Below, piece after piece: positions 1 to 5,751 of a stretch of DNA of 5,751 bases. Each line of letters begins with the position of its first letter. Position 1 is the first letter of the stretch. The notes beneath the pieces were generated by a model. That model saw only the letters and a program-made list of their open reading frames with translations, did not search any database and was not told where the DNA came from. The stretch spans positions 1 through 5,751 of the forward strand of contig JAHHTV010000103.1 in the NCBI GenBank assembly GCA_020024395.1, given 5' to 3'. This DNA is from Anaerotignum sp. (GTDB taxonomy: Bacteria > Bacillota > Clostridia > Lachnospirales > Anaerotignaceae). A program made the position numbers and the translations under genes.

Positions 1-501
1 GTCTAAAAAACTTTCCATTTCGTTTTCGTCTAATCGTACAATTTTTTTATCATGGATTTTGGGCGTGTCCACAATGGTTGCAGGGTTGGAGTCCACTTTT
101 CCTCTTTTATAAAAATATTTGTACATGGAACGCACAGCTGCCAATTTGCGGGATTTTCCTTTTTCGTCGTTATGGTATGTGGCTTGCCGTTTGTTGCTAT
201 TCCTATCAGGACGAACATAATAAGAAAGATACTCCAAAAAACAGTCTACATCATCAGCAGTAATTTCGTTTAGGTCATTGATACGCAATGTTTTTGTTTC
301 CACGCCTGCAAGTGTGGGGTGTTCTTCGTACAAATAACGAAAAAAAATACGCAAATCATAGGCGTATGCCAAACGTGTCATAGAAGACGTAGTTTGTGCA
401 ATCCCTCTAAAAAATTCTTGTACAAAAGGTGGCAAATCTTTTTGGATTTCCCGTAAACGTTTGATGTCTGCAATTTTTCTTTCTTCCTGATAGATGGACA
501 T
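1..501 (-). CDS. Tyrosine recombinase/integrase, N-terminal part (partial, runs off left edge)
   Basis: Conceptual translation from the ATG at 501-499 gives 167 residues with no stop before the window edge, so the C-terminal part is missing. The visible part looks like the SAM-like core-binding domain of Xer/phage-type tyrosine recombinases. Residues 39-57 carry a T..Y..DLR.FF.YL helix, residues 80-92 read ITADDVDCFLEYL, and residues 118-149 carry RKLAAVRSMYKYFYKRG followed by NPA and PK, the usual end of this domain. RLDENEMESFLD (156-167) matches the start of the catalytic domain, so the catalytic R-K-H-R-Y residues cannot be checked. Family members cut and rejoin DNA through a tyrosine intermediate, for chromosome-dimer resolution or element integration. 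The start codon lies one base past the stop of the TtcA-family gene (TAA, one base, ATG). No separate strong ribosome site is visible, so translational coupling is likely. Whether this is a housekeeping Xer or an element integrase is undecided. Confidence 0.85.
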   Translation of the reverse strand, partial: MSIYQEERKIADIKRLREIQKDLPPFVQEFFRGIAQTTSSMTRLAYAYDLRIFFRYLYEEHPTLAGVETKTLRINDLNEITADDVDCFLEYLSYYVRPDRNSNKRQATYHNDEKGKSRKLAAVRSMYKYFYKRGKVDSNPATIVDTPKIHDKKIVRLDENEMESFLD

Positions 502-502
502 A

Positions 503-1225
503 TTATATCTCTCCGTTCCAACCTTTGATTTGTGAGCGTTTGATGGCACCAAATACTTTTTCTTGCAAATTATCATAATCTTTGGAAAGCTGTGCAAGCA
601 GCTCTTTTGTTTCTTGTCGTTTTGTGTTGCCATCTGCCAGACAAGGGTTTTTTACAATTTGTATGTTATTTCGTTTGACAAAAGAACGACATTCCCATTC
701 AGGAACATACATCAAGGGACGTATGGAGTAAAGTTTGCTTCTATCCAAATAACTGACAGGGGCAAAACAGTTGATACGTCCTTCATAAAACAATGACATA
801 AAAAATGTTTCTACAACATCATCTTTGTTATGACCAAGTGCAATTTTATTGCAGCCAAGTTCTTCGGCTTGTGTGTTTAATGCACCTTTTCGCATTTTGG
901 CACAAAGAGAACATGGATTTTTTTCTTTGCGTTCTTCAAATATAATTTGACCAATGTCGGTGTGTACAATGGTATAATGTACGCCGATTTCATCACAAAA
1001 TGCTTGTATATCATCATAATTTGCACCAGGCAATCCCAAAGAAACTGTAATGGCTTCTAATTCAAAATGTTTTGGGTAAAATCGTTGTAAATGTTTTAAT
1101 GCCAATAAAAGACAGATGCTGTCTTTTCCACCAGATACGCCAACAGCGATTTTATCACCTTCTGCAATCATTTGATAATCATCTACTGCTTTGCGGACAT
1201 AACTTAATAATTTTTGTAATTTCAT
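503..1225 (-). CDS. TtcA-family PP-loop ATPase (tRNA 2-thiocytidine biosynthesis-like)
   Basis: This 240-residue protein has an N-type ATP pyrophosphatase PP-loop, GVSGGKDS (residues 29-36). It also has a PCSLC pair (Cys105, Cys108) followed by a basic KMRKGAL stretch, GHNKDD (131-136), and a third cysteine in NPCLADGNTKRQ (Cys195). In TtcA, three cysteines in this arrangement bind a [4Fe-4S] cluster, and the enzyme adenylates and thiolates cytidine 32 of certain tRNAs in the cytoplasm. The absence of the TilS C-terminal domains and the presence of the CxxC...C pattern favour TtcA over lysidine synthetase. It is shorter than the proteobacterial enzyme (about 310 residues), as many Firmicute relatives are, so the exact tRNA target is not certain. 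The start is supported by AGGAGG at 1232-1237, six bases upstream. It is the first gene of a two-gene minus-strand unit with the recombinase, from which it is separated by one base. Confidence 0.88.
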   Translation of the reverse strand: MKLQKLLSYVRKAVDDYQMIAEGDKIAVGVSGGKDSICLLLALKHLQRFYPKHFELEAITVSLGLPGANYDDIQAFCDEIGVHYTIVHTDIGQIIFEERKEKNPCSLCAKMRKGALNTQAEELGCNKIALGHNKDDVVETFFMSLFYEGRINCFAPVSYLDRSKLYSIRPLMYVPEWECRSFVKRNNIQIVKNPCLADGNTKRQETKELLAQLSKDYDNLQEKVFGAIKRSQIKGWNGEI

Positions 1226-1248
1226 AAATTTCCTCCTAACATAACTAT

Positions 1249-1277
1249 ATTATAACGAATTTTTGAAAAAAGGAAAA
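1249..1277 (-). promoter_or_regulatory. Probable sigma-A promoter of the ttcA-like/recombinase operon
   Basis: Read on the minus strand, a perfect TATAAT -10 box lies at 1254-1249. A poor -35 candidate (TTTTCC, 1277-1272) sits 17 bases upstream. Transcription would start near 1242, just before the AGGAGG of the TtcA-like gene. The -10 box is the real support; the -35 is weak. Confidence 0.5.
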
Positions 1278-1284
1278 GTGTTGC

Positions 1285-1313
1285 TATTCATTTTTTTGTA
1301 AAAGCGATATAAT
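1285..1313 (+). promoter_or_regulatory. Probable sigma-A promoter of the nagZ-like gene
   Basis: A perfect TATAAT lies at 1308-1313, with a weak -35 candidate TATTCA at 1285-1290, 17 bases upstream. A better-looking TTGCTA at 1281-1286 has a 21-base spacer, which is too long. Transcription would begin near 1320, so an upstream in-frame ATG at 1312 lies within the promoter and cannot be the start codon. This promoter is divergent from that of the TtcA-like gene, and their -10 boxes are about 54 bases apart. Confidence 0.5.
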
Positions 1314-1338
1314 GAGAATGAAAAAAGGAGGAATTTGT

Positions 1339-2487
1339 ATGAAAAAAGCATTGCTTTGTATCGGCATGGCACTATTGTTGGGTGTGACAGGCTGTGGAAA
1401 AGCAGAAACACAAACACAAGAACAACCACAAAAAACACAACAGCAAATCAAAACAGAAACCATTGATAATTGCATACAACATATGTCAACAGAAGAAATG
1501 GTGGGACAAATGTTGATGATGGATTTTCGGAAAAATGCAGATGACAGTGATATGACTGTGCTTTCGAAAGATGCAGCAAAACAGATTGCGGATTATCATT
1601 TGGGTGGTGTGATTGTATTTGCGGAAAATTTAGATACCACAGAACAAACAAAAAAATTATTGGAAGATATGCAAAAAAATGCACAAATTCCTTTATTGAT
1701 TGGTGTAGATGAAGAAGGTGGTATGGTTTCTCGTTTGGATAAAAGTCAAATCCCACATACTACGATACCAAATGCAATGGACATGGCAGAAGATACCACA
1801 CAGGCAGAACAAGCAGGGAACGATATTGGACGTGTATTGTATGATTTGGGTATACATTTGGATTTTGCACCTGTGGCAGATATTTTTACTAATCCAGAAA
1901 ATACGGTCATTGGAAAACGTGCATACGGTACAGAGCCACAAATTGTGGCAGATATGGCAACTGCATTTTTGCATGGTTTGCAAAAACATGGTATCAGTGG
2001 CACAGCAAAACATTTTCCAGGACATGGGGATACTGATACGGACTCTCATTATGGCATGGCAATGACAAATAAAAATATAGAACAAATGCAGCAAACAGAA
2101 TGGATACCATTTCAGCAGTTGATAGATGAAAACATTGATATGGTGATGGTGGGGCATGTGATGATGCCAAATGTCACAACGGATAATTTGCCTGCAAGTT
2201 TGTCAAAACAGGCTGTGAATTTGATACGCACACAACTGCATTTTGATGGTATTGTAATTACAGATGCCATGAATATGGGAGCGATTGCAGAATATTATGA
2301 TAGTGGTACAGCAGCAGTGATGGCAGTGCAGGCAGGGGTAGATATTGTGTTGATGCCTATGGATTTAGATGCAGCATATACTGCCATATTACATGCAATA
2401 GAAAAAGGAGAAATTCAAAAAAGCCAAATAGAACAAAGCGTTAGAAAAATATTATCATTAAAATATGAAAAAGGTATGCAAATTTGA
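1339..2487 (+). CDS. nagZ: Lipoprotein beta-N-acetylhexosaminidase, glycoside hydrolase family 3 (NagZ-like)
   Basis: The protein has 382 residues. Start 1339 is chosen because AGGAGG at 1326-1331 lies seven bases upstream. It gives a signal peptide MKKALLCIGMALLLG and a lipobox VTGC (Cys19), so the enzyme is probably anchored on the outer face of the membrane through a Gln/Thr-rich linker (about 22-40). The GH3 catalytic domain follows, with GVDEEGGMVSRL (122-133), KHFPGHG (224-230), DSH (235-237), VGHVMMP (271-277) and VITDAMNMGAI (306-316). In NagZ/YbbD enzymes the Asp-His of the DSH loop is the acid/base dyad and the Asp of the TDAM-type motif is the nucleophile, which here would be Asp235/His237 and Asp309. 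The expected role is removal of terminal N-acetylglucosamine from peptidoglycan fragments in wall turnover. It is a single-domain form; Bacillus YbbD carries an extra C-terminal domain. It is monocistronic and ends 7 bases before a hairpin. Confidence 0.9.
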   Translation: MKKALLCIGMALLLGVTGCGKAETQTQEQPQKTQQQIKTETIDNCIQHMSTEEMVGQMLMMDFRKNADDSDMTVLSKDAAKQIADYHLGGVIVFAENLDTTEQTKKLLEDMQKNAQIPLLIGVDEEGGMVSRLDKSQIPHTTIPNAMDMAEDTTQAEQAGNDIGRVLYDLGIHLDFAPVADIFTNPENTVIGKRAYGTEPQIVADMATAFLHGLQKHGISGTAKHFPGHGDTDTDSHYGMAMTNKNIEQMQQTEWIPFQQLIDENIDMVMVGHVMMPNVTTDNLPASLSKQAVNLIRTQLHFDGIVITDAMNMGAIAEYYDSGTAAVMAVQAGVDIVLMPMDLDAAYTAILHAIEKGEIQKSQIEQSVRKILSLKYEKGMQI

Positions 2488-2494
2488 AAAAAAG

Positions 2495-2517
2495 GGGCTG
2501 ATATGGAATATCAGCCC
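2495..2517. terminator. Bidirectional rho-independent terminator between convergent genes
   Basis: This is a perfect 10-bp stem, GGGCTGATAT / ATATCAGCCC, with a GGA loop. It lies just after the nagZ-like stop and 52 bases past the stop of the minus-strand Cys-rich gene. On the minus strand it is followed by a run of seven T (complement of A2487-A2493), a canonical terminator. On the plus strand the tail (TGTGTTATTTTAT) is only moderately T-rich, so termination is probably stronger for the minus-strand transcript. Confidence 0.88.
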
Positions 2518-2568
2518 TGTGTTATTTTATATAATAAATAAGAGGTATTTGATTGTGTGGATATTGCG

Positions 2569-3612
2569 TTATCTTTTATTACAAGAGTTACAAGAATTTC
2601 CGTTATGATTCATATTGTTGTTACAGCCTGTGTTGTTATTATGGCTGTTATTACAGCCGCAACCACAATGATTATCATGGTTTGGTACATTGTTTTCTGG
2701 ACAGTCCAAAGATGTGTAAGTTTCGCCAAAACCGCAGCAAGGATGTGGTTTGGTAGATGGAGAGAACAAATCCAGAGGGAATGGCACAGAATCAAAGTAT
2801 TTACAAGGGTCGGTATTGTTGTTGTTTGGTGCTTTGAACTGTTCAGGCACACATCTACCCAAAGATTGTACCAACATATTCACGGTGCGATACAATTTTA
2901 CGATGGTAAATAAGCCAAGTGTGACATTGACAGCAATGGGTGCTGCAAAAGAGCCGTCACCGCCATAATGATGGTGGTCACCACAGCCGCAATCACAATC
3001 ACAGTTGCAGTTGCAAGGGTTGCAATGAGAAGGATATTTTAGTTCTGCGGATAAGCCAACCGCTTTACCTTCTGCAATGACGAAAGGCCCACCGTTGGAG
3101 TTGCCGCAACAATCATACAAATCGGTTACGCTGGTAACATTTGCTTCTGTGGAACCAAACAAAGAAACTTTTAAGCTGTAAGAACTTGTGGCGTCCGCAC
3201 AACCAATGGTACAGCCGTCAGAACGACGGAATTCCAGCGTATAATCAAATACATAACGCAATTCAATATCCCAACAACCTTCTTGAAAACTGCTGGGGCA
3301 TTTTTGCACAATGTCAATATGGTTCAGTTCTGTGTTATGCAATGTGACACTTGTGGCATTTGCTGGGGGGACAATGATTTCACCTTCACACATCATATCA
3401 CTGCAACCACAATTTCCCATACCACAACCAGCGGTTCTGGCAGGGCCTAAAATATCGGGTGTCAAACATTTTTGAATTCTGCATTGGTCAAAAATTTTCT
3501 GAGCGATGATGCAAGTTTCACCCTTATCATGATTACAATTTGTGTTACAGTTAAAGCCACAATTTCTTGCATTGATATTTACATTATCATTTTCAAATTC
3601 AAAAGCTCCCAT
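2569..3612 (-). CDS. Cys/Asn-rich protein of unknown function, possible spore-surface protein
   Basis: I do not recognise a named gene. The 347 residues include 34 cysteines by my count (about 10%) and many Asn and His. There is no signal peptide or clear membrane segment. The N-terminus (residues 11-75) has NCGFNCNTNCNH, then FDQCRIQKCL (41-50) and GCGMGNCGC. The middle (about 76-195) looks beta-rich, e.g. CWDIELRYVFDYTLEFRR. A CNPCNCNCDCDCGCGDHHH cluster follows (197-215), then a more ordinary segment (about 221-250), and a low-complexity tail of HCGCGC and Asn/His/Cys runs (315-345). The DQCR..KCL motif resembles uncharacterised clostridial proteins I recall with a (Y/F)D.CR...CL start, but I cannot verify this. 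Dense cysteines suit disulfide cross-linking or metal binding, as in spore coat or exosporium proteins. AGGAGG at 3620-3625 lies seven bases before the ATG. The gene is alone, with a sporulation-like promoter sequence upstream. Confidence 0.85.
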   Translation of the reverse strand: MGAFEFENDNVNINARNCGFNCNTNCNHDKGETCIIAQKIFDQCRIQKCLTPDILGPARTAGCGMGNCGCSDMMCEGEIIVPPANATSVTLHNTELNHIDIVQKCPSSFQEGCWDIELRYVFDYTLEFRRSDGCTIGCADATSSYSLKVSLFGSTEANVTSVTDLYDCCGNSNGGPFVIAEGKAVGLSAELKYPSHCNPCNCNCDCDCGCGDHHHYGGDGSFAAPIAVNVTLGLFTIVKLYRTVNMLVQSLGRCVPEQFKAPNNNNTDPCKYFDSVPFPLDLFSPSTKPHPCCGFGETYTSLDCPENNVPNHDNHCGCGCNNSHNNNTGCNNNMNHNGNSCNSCNKR

Positions 3613-3649
3613 AAGATAGCCTCCTTAAAATTTAATTTGATTTCTTTTA

Positions 3650-3677
3650 TATACTATGTCAATATCCAAAATGGGTG
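3650..3677 (-). promoter_or_regulatory. Candidate sporulation (sigma-K-like) promoter of the Cys-rich gene
   Basis: On the minus strand CATAGTATA (3658-3650) fits the Bacillus sigma-K -10 consensus CATAnnnTA exactly. CACC (3677-3674), 15 bases upstream, fits the mACm -35 element. Transcription would start near 3643, about 30 bases before the ATG, leaving room for the AGGAGG. A sigma-A alternative overlaps: a perfect TTGACA (3662-3657) with a 4/6 -10 TCAAAT (3640-3635) after 16 bases. The sigma-K motif carries little information, so the sequence alone does not decide between them. Confidence 0.4.
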
Positions 3678-3754
3678 CGTATGCAGAGAAAAAAGGAATA
3701 TGCTGAAAATTTTGTATTTTATAGAACTTTTTCCAATATTGTAAAAAAGTTGTT

Positions 3755-3783
3755 TTGCAATTTGTATCAATCTATATTATAAT
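3755..3783 (+). promoter_or_regulatory. Sigma-A promoter of clpC
   Basis: TTGCAA (3755-3760) and a perfect TATAAT (3778-3783) are separated by exactly 17 bases. The predicted start near 3790 gives a leader of about 100 bases before clpC, beginning just ahead of the first arm of the structured region. I see neither a CtsR heptad direct repeat (GGTCAAA type) nor a correctly spaced CIRCE element near it. Confidence 0.65.
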
Positions 3784-3822
3784 AACATTACAATTTAGCA
3801 ATCAAAGAAGGAAGGAGCAGAG

Positions 3823-3885
3823 ATGTTCCTTCTTTTCAAATACATGAACACTCACATCTTTGATTTGCTAACAGAAAGATGGTGA
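3823..3885 (+). CDS. 20-codon upstream ORF (putative leader peptide) coupled to clpC
   Basis: The ATG at 3823 is preceded by AGGAG (3813-3817) with a 5-base spacer, a much better ribosome site than that of clpC. The encoded peptide is [20 protein letters not shown], and the TGA stop at 3883-3885 lies inside the clpC Shine-Dalgarno GGTGA, five bases before the clpC ATG. A ribosome translating it would open helices A and C of the leader and stop in position to let clpC start. It has no run of a single amino acid of the kind seen in amino-acid attenuators, and I recognise no homolog. It could be a chance ORF, but its placement argues for a role in translational coupling. Confidence 0.45.
   Translation: MFLLFKYMNTHIFDLLTERW
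3881..3885 (+). promoter_or_regulatory. clpC ribosome binding site, GGTGA, overlapping the upstream ORF stop
   Basis: GGTGA pairs with the 5' part of the 16S anti-Shine-Dalgarno and is five bases from the ATG at 3891. It decides the clpC start: the alternative in-frame ATG at 3879 has no ribosome site at a suitable distance and would add four residues not expected by comparison with Bacillus ClpC. It is weaker than the AGGAGG sites of the other genes here and can be paired in leader helix C. Confidence 0.6.
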
Positions 3886-3890
3886 ATAAT

Positions 3891-5751
3891 ATGCATGAAA
3901 ATTTTACAAAAAAAGCACGTGAAGTTTTGAAACGGGCAGAAGAAGCAGCCGCAAAATTGGGCAATCTCTATATTGGTACAGAACACATTTTATTGGGATT
4001 GACATTGGTGACAGAAAGCGTTGCGGCAAAAGCTTTGGAAGCACAAGGCGTTACATATCATCAGGTGATGGAAAAAATACAAGCAATGGCAACAAATGTA
4101 TTGACACAGACAGTCCCAAATGGCTTTACACCCAGAGGAAAACAGGTCATGGAAAGCAGTGAAAAAATTGCAAAAAGCATGGACGTACAGCAAGTCGGCA
4201 CAGAACACATTTTATTGGCATTGCTACAAGAAAGAGATAGTATTGCCATTCGTTTGGTTGTGGCTTTGGGTGTCAATTTGCAACGTTTGTTTGACGATGT
4301 GATGGGAATGCTTGGCGAAGGGGAAAACCAAAACACAAGCAGAGGTATGCAGTCCAATCATATGGAAGATGGCGAAAAAAGCCGTATAGAAGTATTAGAA
4401 AAATATAGCCGTGATTTAACTGCATTGGCAAAACAAAATAAATTTGACCCCATTGTAGGCAGAGAAAACGAAATTGAAAGAATGATACAAATATTGAGCC
4501 GTCGTACCAAAAATAATCCTTGTTTGGTAGGTGACCCTGGTGTAGGCAAAACTGCCATTGTGGAAGGCTTGGCACAAAAAATTGCAGCAGGGGATATCCC
4601 AGAAATATTGAGAAATAAAAAAATATTGAGTTTGGATTTGGCAGCAATGATTGCAGGTGCAAAATATCGTGGGGAATTTGAAGACCGTATGAAAAAGACT
4701 TTGGAAGAAGTCAAAGCAGATGGTAACATCATATTGTTTGTAGACGAAATTCATACCATGATTGGTGCAGGTGCGGCAGAAGGTGCCATTGATGCTTCTA
4801 ATATTTTGAAACCTGCTATGGCAAGAGGAGAAATACAGCTCATTGGTGCAACGACATTAGAAGAATACAGAAAACATATTGAAAAAGAAGCGGCATTTGA
4901 AAGACGTTTCCAACCAATAAAAGTGGAAGAACCAGACGAAAAAGCGGCGATTGCGATGTTACAGGCATTGCGCATACAATATGAAACACATCATAAAGTG
5001 ACCATTACAGATGAAGCGGTGACAGCCGCAGTGAAATTATCACAAAGATATATTACAGACCGCTTTTTACCAGACAAAGCCATTGATTTGATTGATGAAG
5101 CATCTGCACGTCTGCGATTGAAAACATTTGCACCACCAACCGATGTCATTGCGTTGGAAGAAGAAATTGCAGATATGGAAAAACAAAAAGAAAACTATAT
5201 TAAAATAGAAGAATTTGGAAAAGCTGCAGAAATCAAACAAAAACAAGATGATGTCAAAAAACAATGGCAAAACAAAAAAACAGCATGGCAAAATATGCAG
5301 TCAGAACACCCACAATCTGTGACAAAAGAAGAAGTGGCAGAAGTGGTTTCCAAATGGACAGGTATTCCTTTGCAAAGTTTGCAGCAAGAAGAAAGCAACC
5401 GTTTGTTACATTTGGAAGATACATTACACAAACGTGTCATTGGACAGGAAGAAGCAGTCAAATCGTTAGCAAAAGCGGTTAGACGTGGCAGAATTGGATT
5501 GAAAGACCCTTCTCGTCCAATCGGTTCTTTTTTGTTCTTAGGCCCTACGGGTGTCGGAAAAACAGAATTGTCTAAAGCATTGGCAGAAGCATTGTTTGCA
5601 GATGAAAATGCTATGATACGTATTGATATGTCAGAATATATGGAAAAACATAGTGTATCCAGATTGGTTGGTTCTCCTCCAGGATATGTGGGATATGAAG
5701 AAGGCGGACAGTTGAGCGAAAAAGTACGCCGCAATCCATATTCTGTGATAT
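3891..5751 (+). CDS. clpC: ATP-dependent unfoldase ClpC, N-terminal 620 residues (partial, runs off right edge)
   Basis: This is an HSP100/Clp AAA+ protein that unfolds substrates and feeds them to the ClpP protease in the cytoplasm. Two Clp_N repeats (GTEHILLGL at 29-37 and GTEHILLAL at 103-111) are followed by the first AAA+ module: Walker A GDPGVGKT 214-221, pore loop AKYRG 257-261, Walker B ILFVDE 281-286, arginine fingers in ERRF 337-340. A short middle region (about 417-470) contains a UVR-like coiled coil ([17 protein letters not shown]), which marks ClpC rather than ClpB or ClpA. The second AAA+ module begins with VIGQEEAV and Walker A GPTGVGKT (551-558); its pore loop GYVGY (598-602) is present, but its Walker B and the ClpP-binding loop lie beyond the window. 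Bacillus ClpC is about 810 residues, so roughly three quarters is here. No ctsR-mcsA-mcsB genes precede it; the upstream neighbour is the divergent Cys-rich gene. Confidence 0.96.
   Translation, partial: MHENFTKKAREVLKRAEEAAAKLGNLYIGTEHILLGLTLVTESVAAKALEAQGVTYHQVMEKIQAMATNVLTQTVPNGFTPRGKQVMESSEKIAKSMDVQQVGTEHILLALLQERDSIAIRLVVALGVNLQRLFDDVMGMLGEGENQNTSRGMQSNHMEDGEKSRIEVLEKYSRDLTALAKQNKFDPIVGRENEIERMIQILSRRTKNNPCLVGDPGVGKTAIVEGLAQKIAAGDIPEILRNKKILSLDLAAMIAGAKYRGEFEDRMKKTLEEVKADGNIILFVDEIHTMIGAGAAEGAIDASNILKPAMARGEIQLIGATTLEEYRKHIEKEAAFERRFQPIKVEEPDEKAAIAMLQALRIQYETHHKVTITDEAVTAAVKLSQRYITDRFLPDKAIDLIDEASARLRLKTFAPPTDVIALEEEIADMEKQKENYIKIEEFGKAAEIKQKQDDVKKQWQNKKTAWQNMQSEHPQSVTKEEVAEVVSKWTGIPLQSLQQEESNRLLHLEDTLHKRVIGQEEAVKSLAKAVRRGRIGLKDPSRPIGSFLFLGPTGVGKTELSKALAEALFADENAMIRIDMSEYMEKHSVSRLVGSPPGYVGYEEGGQLSEKVRRNPYSVI

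Larger units (their letters stand above)
3795..3885 (+). promoter_or_regulatory. Structured clpC leader with mutually exclusive helices
   Basis: Three pairings can be read off the sequence. Helix A pairs 3804-3813 (AAAGAAGGAA) with 3826-3835 (10 bp, perfect, 12-base loop); its loop holds the end of the upstream AGGAG and the ATG at 3823. Helix B pairs 3795-3808 (TTAGCAATCAAAGA) with 3857-3871 (14 bp, one bulged T). Helix C pairs 3852-3861 (TCACATCTTT) with 3875-3885 (AAAGATGGTGA, 10 bp, one bulged G) and covers the clpC ribosome site. B shares bases with both A and C and excludes them, while A and C can coexist. This gives two states: A plus C (clpC site hidden) and B (site exposed). All stems are A/U-rich, so heat could also melt them. 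The pairing is observed; the switching role is inferred. Confidence 0.5.

Noticed and set aside
1312..1338. Earlier in-frame ATG for the GH3 lipoprotein
   Set aside because: It overlaps the TATAAT box, and the extra residues are encoded by the ribosome site itself; the ATG at 1339 has AGGAGG at ideal spacing and starts a proper signal peptide.
2553..2913. Plus-strand ORFs opposite the Cys-rich gene, including a hydrophobic-looking one
   Set aside because: They are antisense shadows of repeated Asn/Cys codons, with no ribosome sites, and the minus-strand gene has a strong start and a terminator.
2600..3015. Repeated ACAGCCGCAA(C/T)CACAAT-like stretches
   Set aside because: They arise from repeated Cys-Gly-Cys and Asn codons within the coding region; spacing is irregular and there is no CRISPR or mobile-element pattern.
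3690..3744. Short plus-strand ORF (about 14 codons) after AAAGGA upstream of clpC
   Set aside because: It lies upstream of the predicted clpC transcript start, so it is unlikely to be transcribed from that promoter; it is too short to support.
3804..3840. Hairpin A as a transcription terminator/attenuator
   Set aside because: The stem is only 3 of 10 G/C pairs, the T residues are mostly inside the right arm, and it is followed by TCAAA rather than a T run.
3795..3871. TTAGCAATC and GATTTGCTAA resemble the two halves of a CIRCE (HrcA) operator
   Set aside because: CIRCE halves are separated by nine bases; here the gap is over 50 bases and the right half is imperfect. The pairing is better explained as an RNA helix in the leader.

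Overview
The window reads as low-GC Gram-positive DNA, most likely from an anaerobic spore-forming Clostridia-type Firmicute. The evidence is strong AGGAGG ribosome sites, A/T-rich codon use, a lipoprotein GH3 hexosaminidase, a ClpC-type (UVR-containing) AAA+ unfoldase, and a very Cys/Asn-rich protein of the kind found in spore-formers. The species cannot be fixed from the sequence.

Layout. Positions 1-501 (minus) hold the N-terminal 167 codons of a tyrosine recombinase whose catalytic domain lies outside the window. Its start sits one base after the stop of a TtcA-family PP-loop tRNA-thiolation protein (503-1225, minus), so the two form a tightly coupled operon read from a promoter near 1249-1277. 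Divergent from it, 1339-2487 (plus) encodes a NagZ-like lipoprotein. A 10-bp hairpin at 2495-2517 separates this gene from the convergent minus-strand gene 2569-3612, a 347-residue protein with 34 cysteines, preceded by a sequence resembling a sporulation (sigma-K-like) promoter. Divergent again, clpC begins at 3891 and runs off the right edge.

The most interesting part is the approximately 100-nt leader of clpC (about 3790-3890). It contains a good sigma-A promoter upstream, a 20-codon open reading frame (3823-3885) with its own AGGAG site whose stop codon lies inside the clpC Shine-Dalgarno sequence, and three perfect or nearly perfect complementary pairings. One of these hides the clpC ribosome site, and another is mutually exclusive with it. 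This looks like a translational switch (leader-peptide-coupled or thermosensor-like) for a stress-response unfoldase. The pairings are directly visible; the regulatory role is inference.

The genes do not form a single pathway. They are a mix of tRNA modification, DNA recombination, cell-wall turnover, a possible spore-surface protein and protein quality control, arranged as alternating divergent and convergent units.
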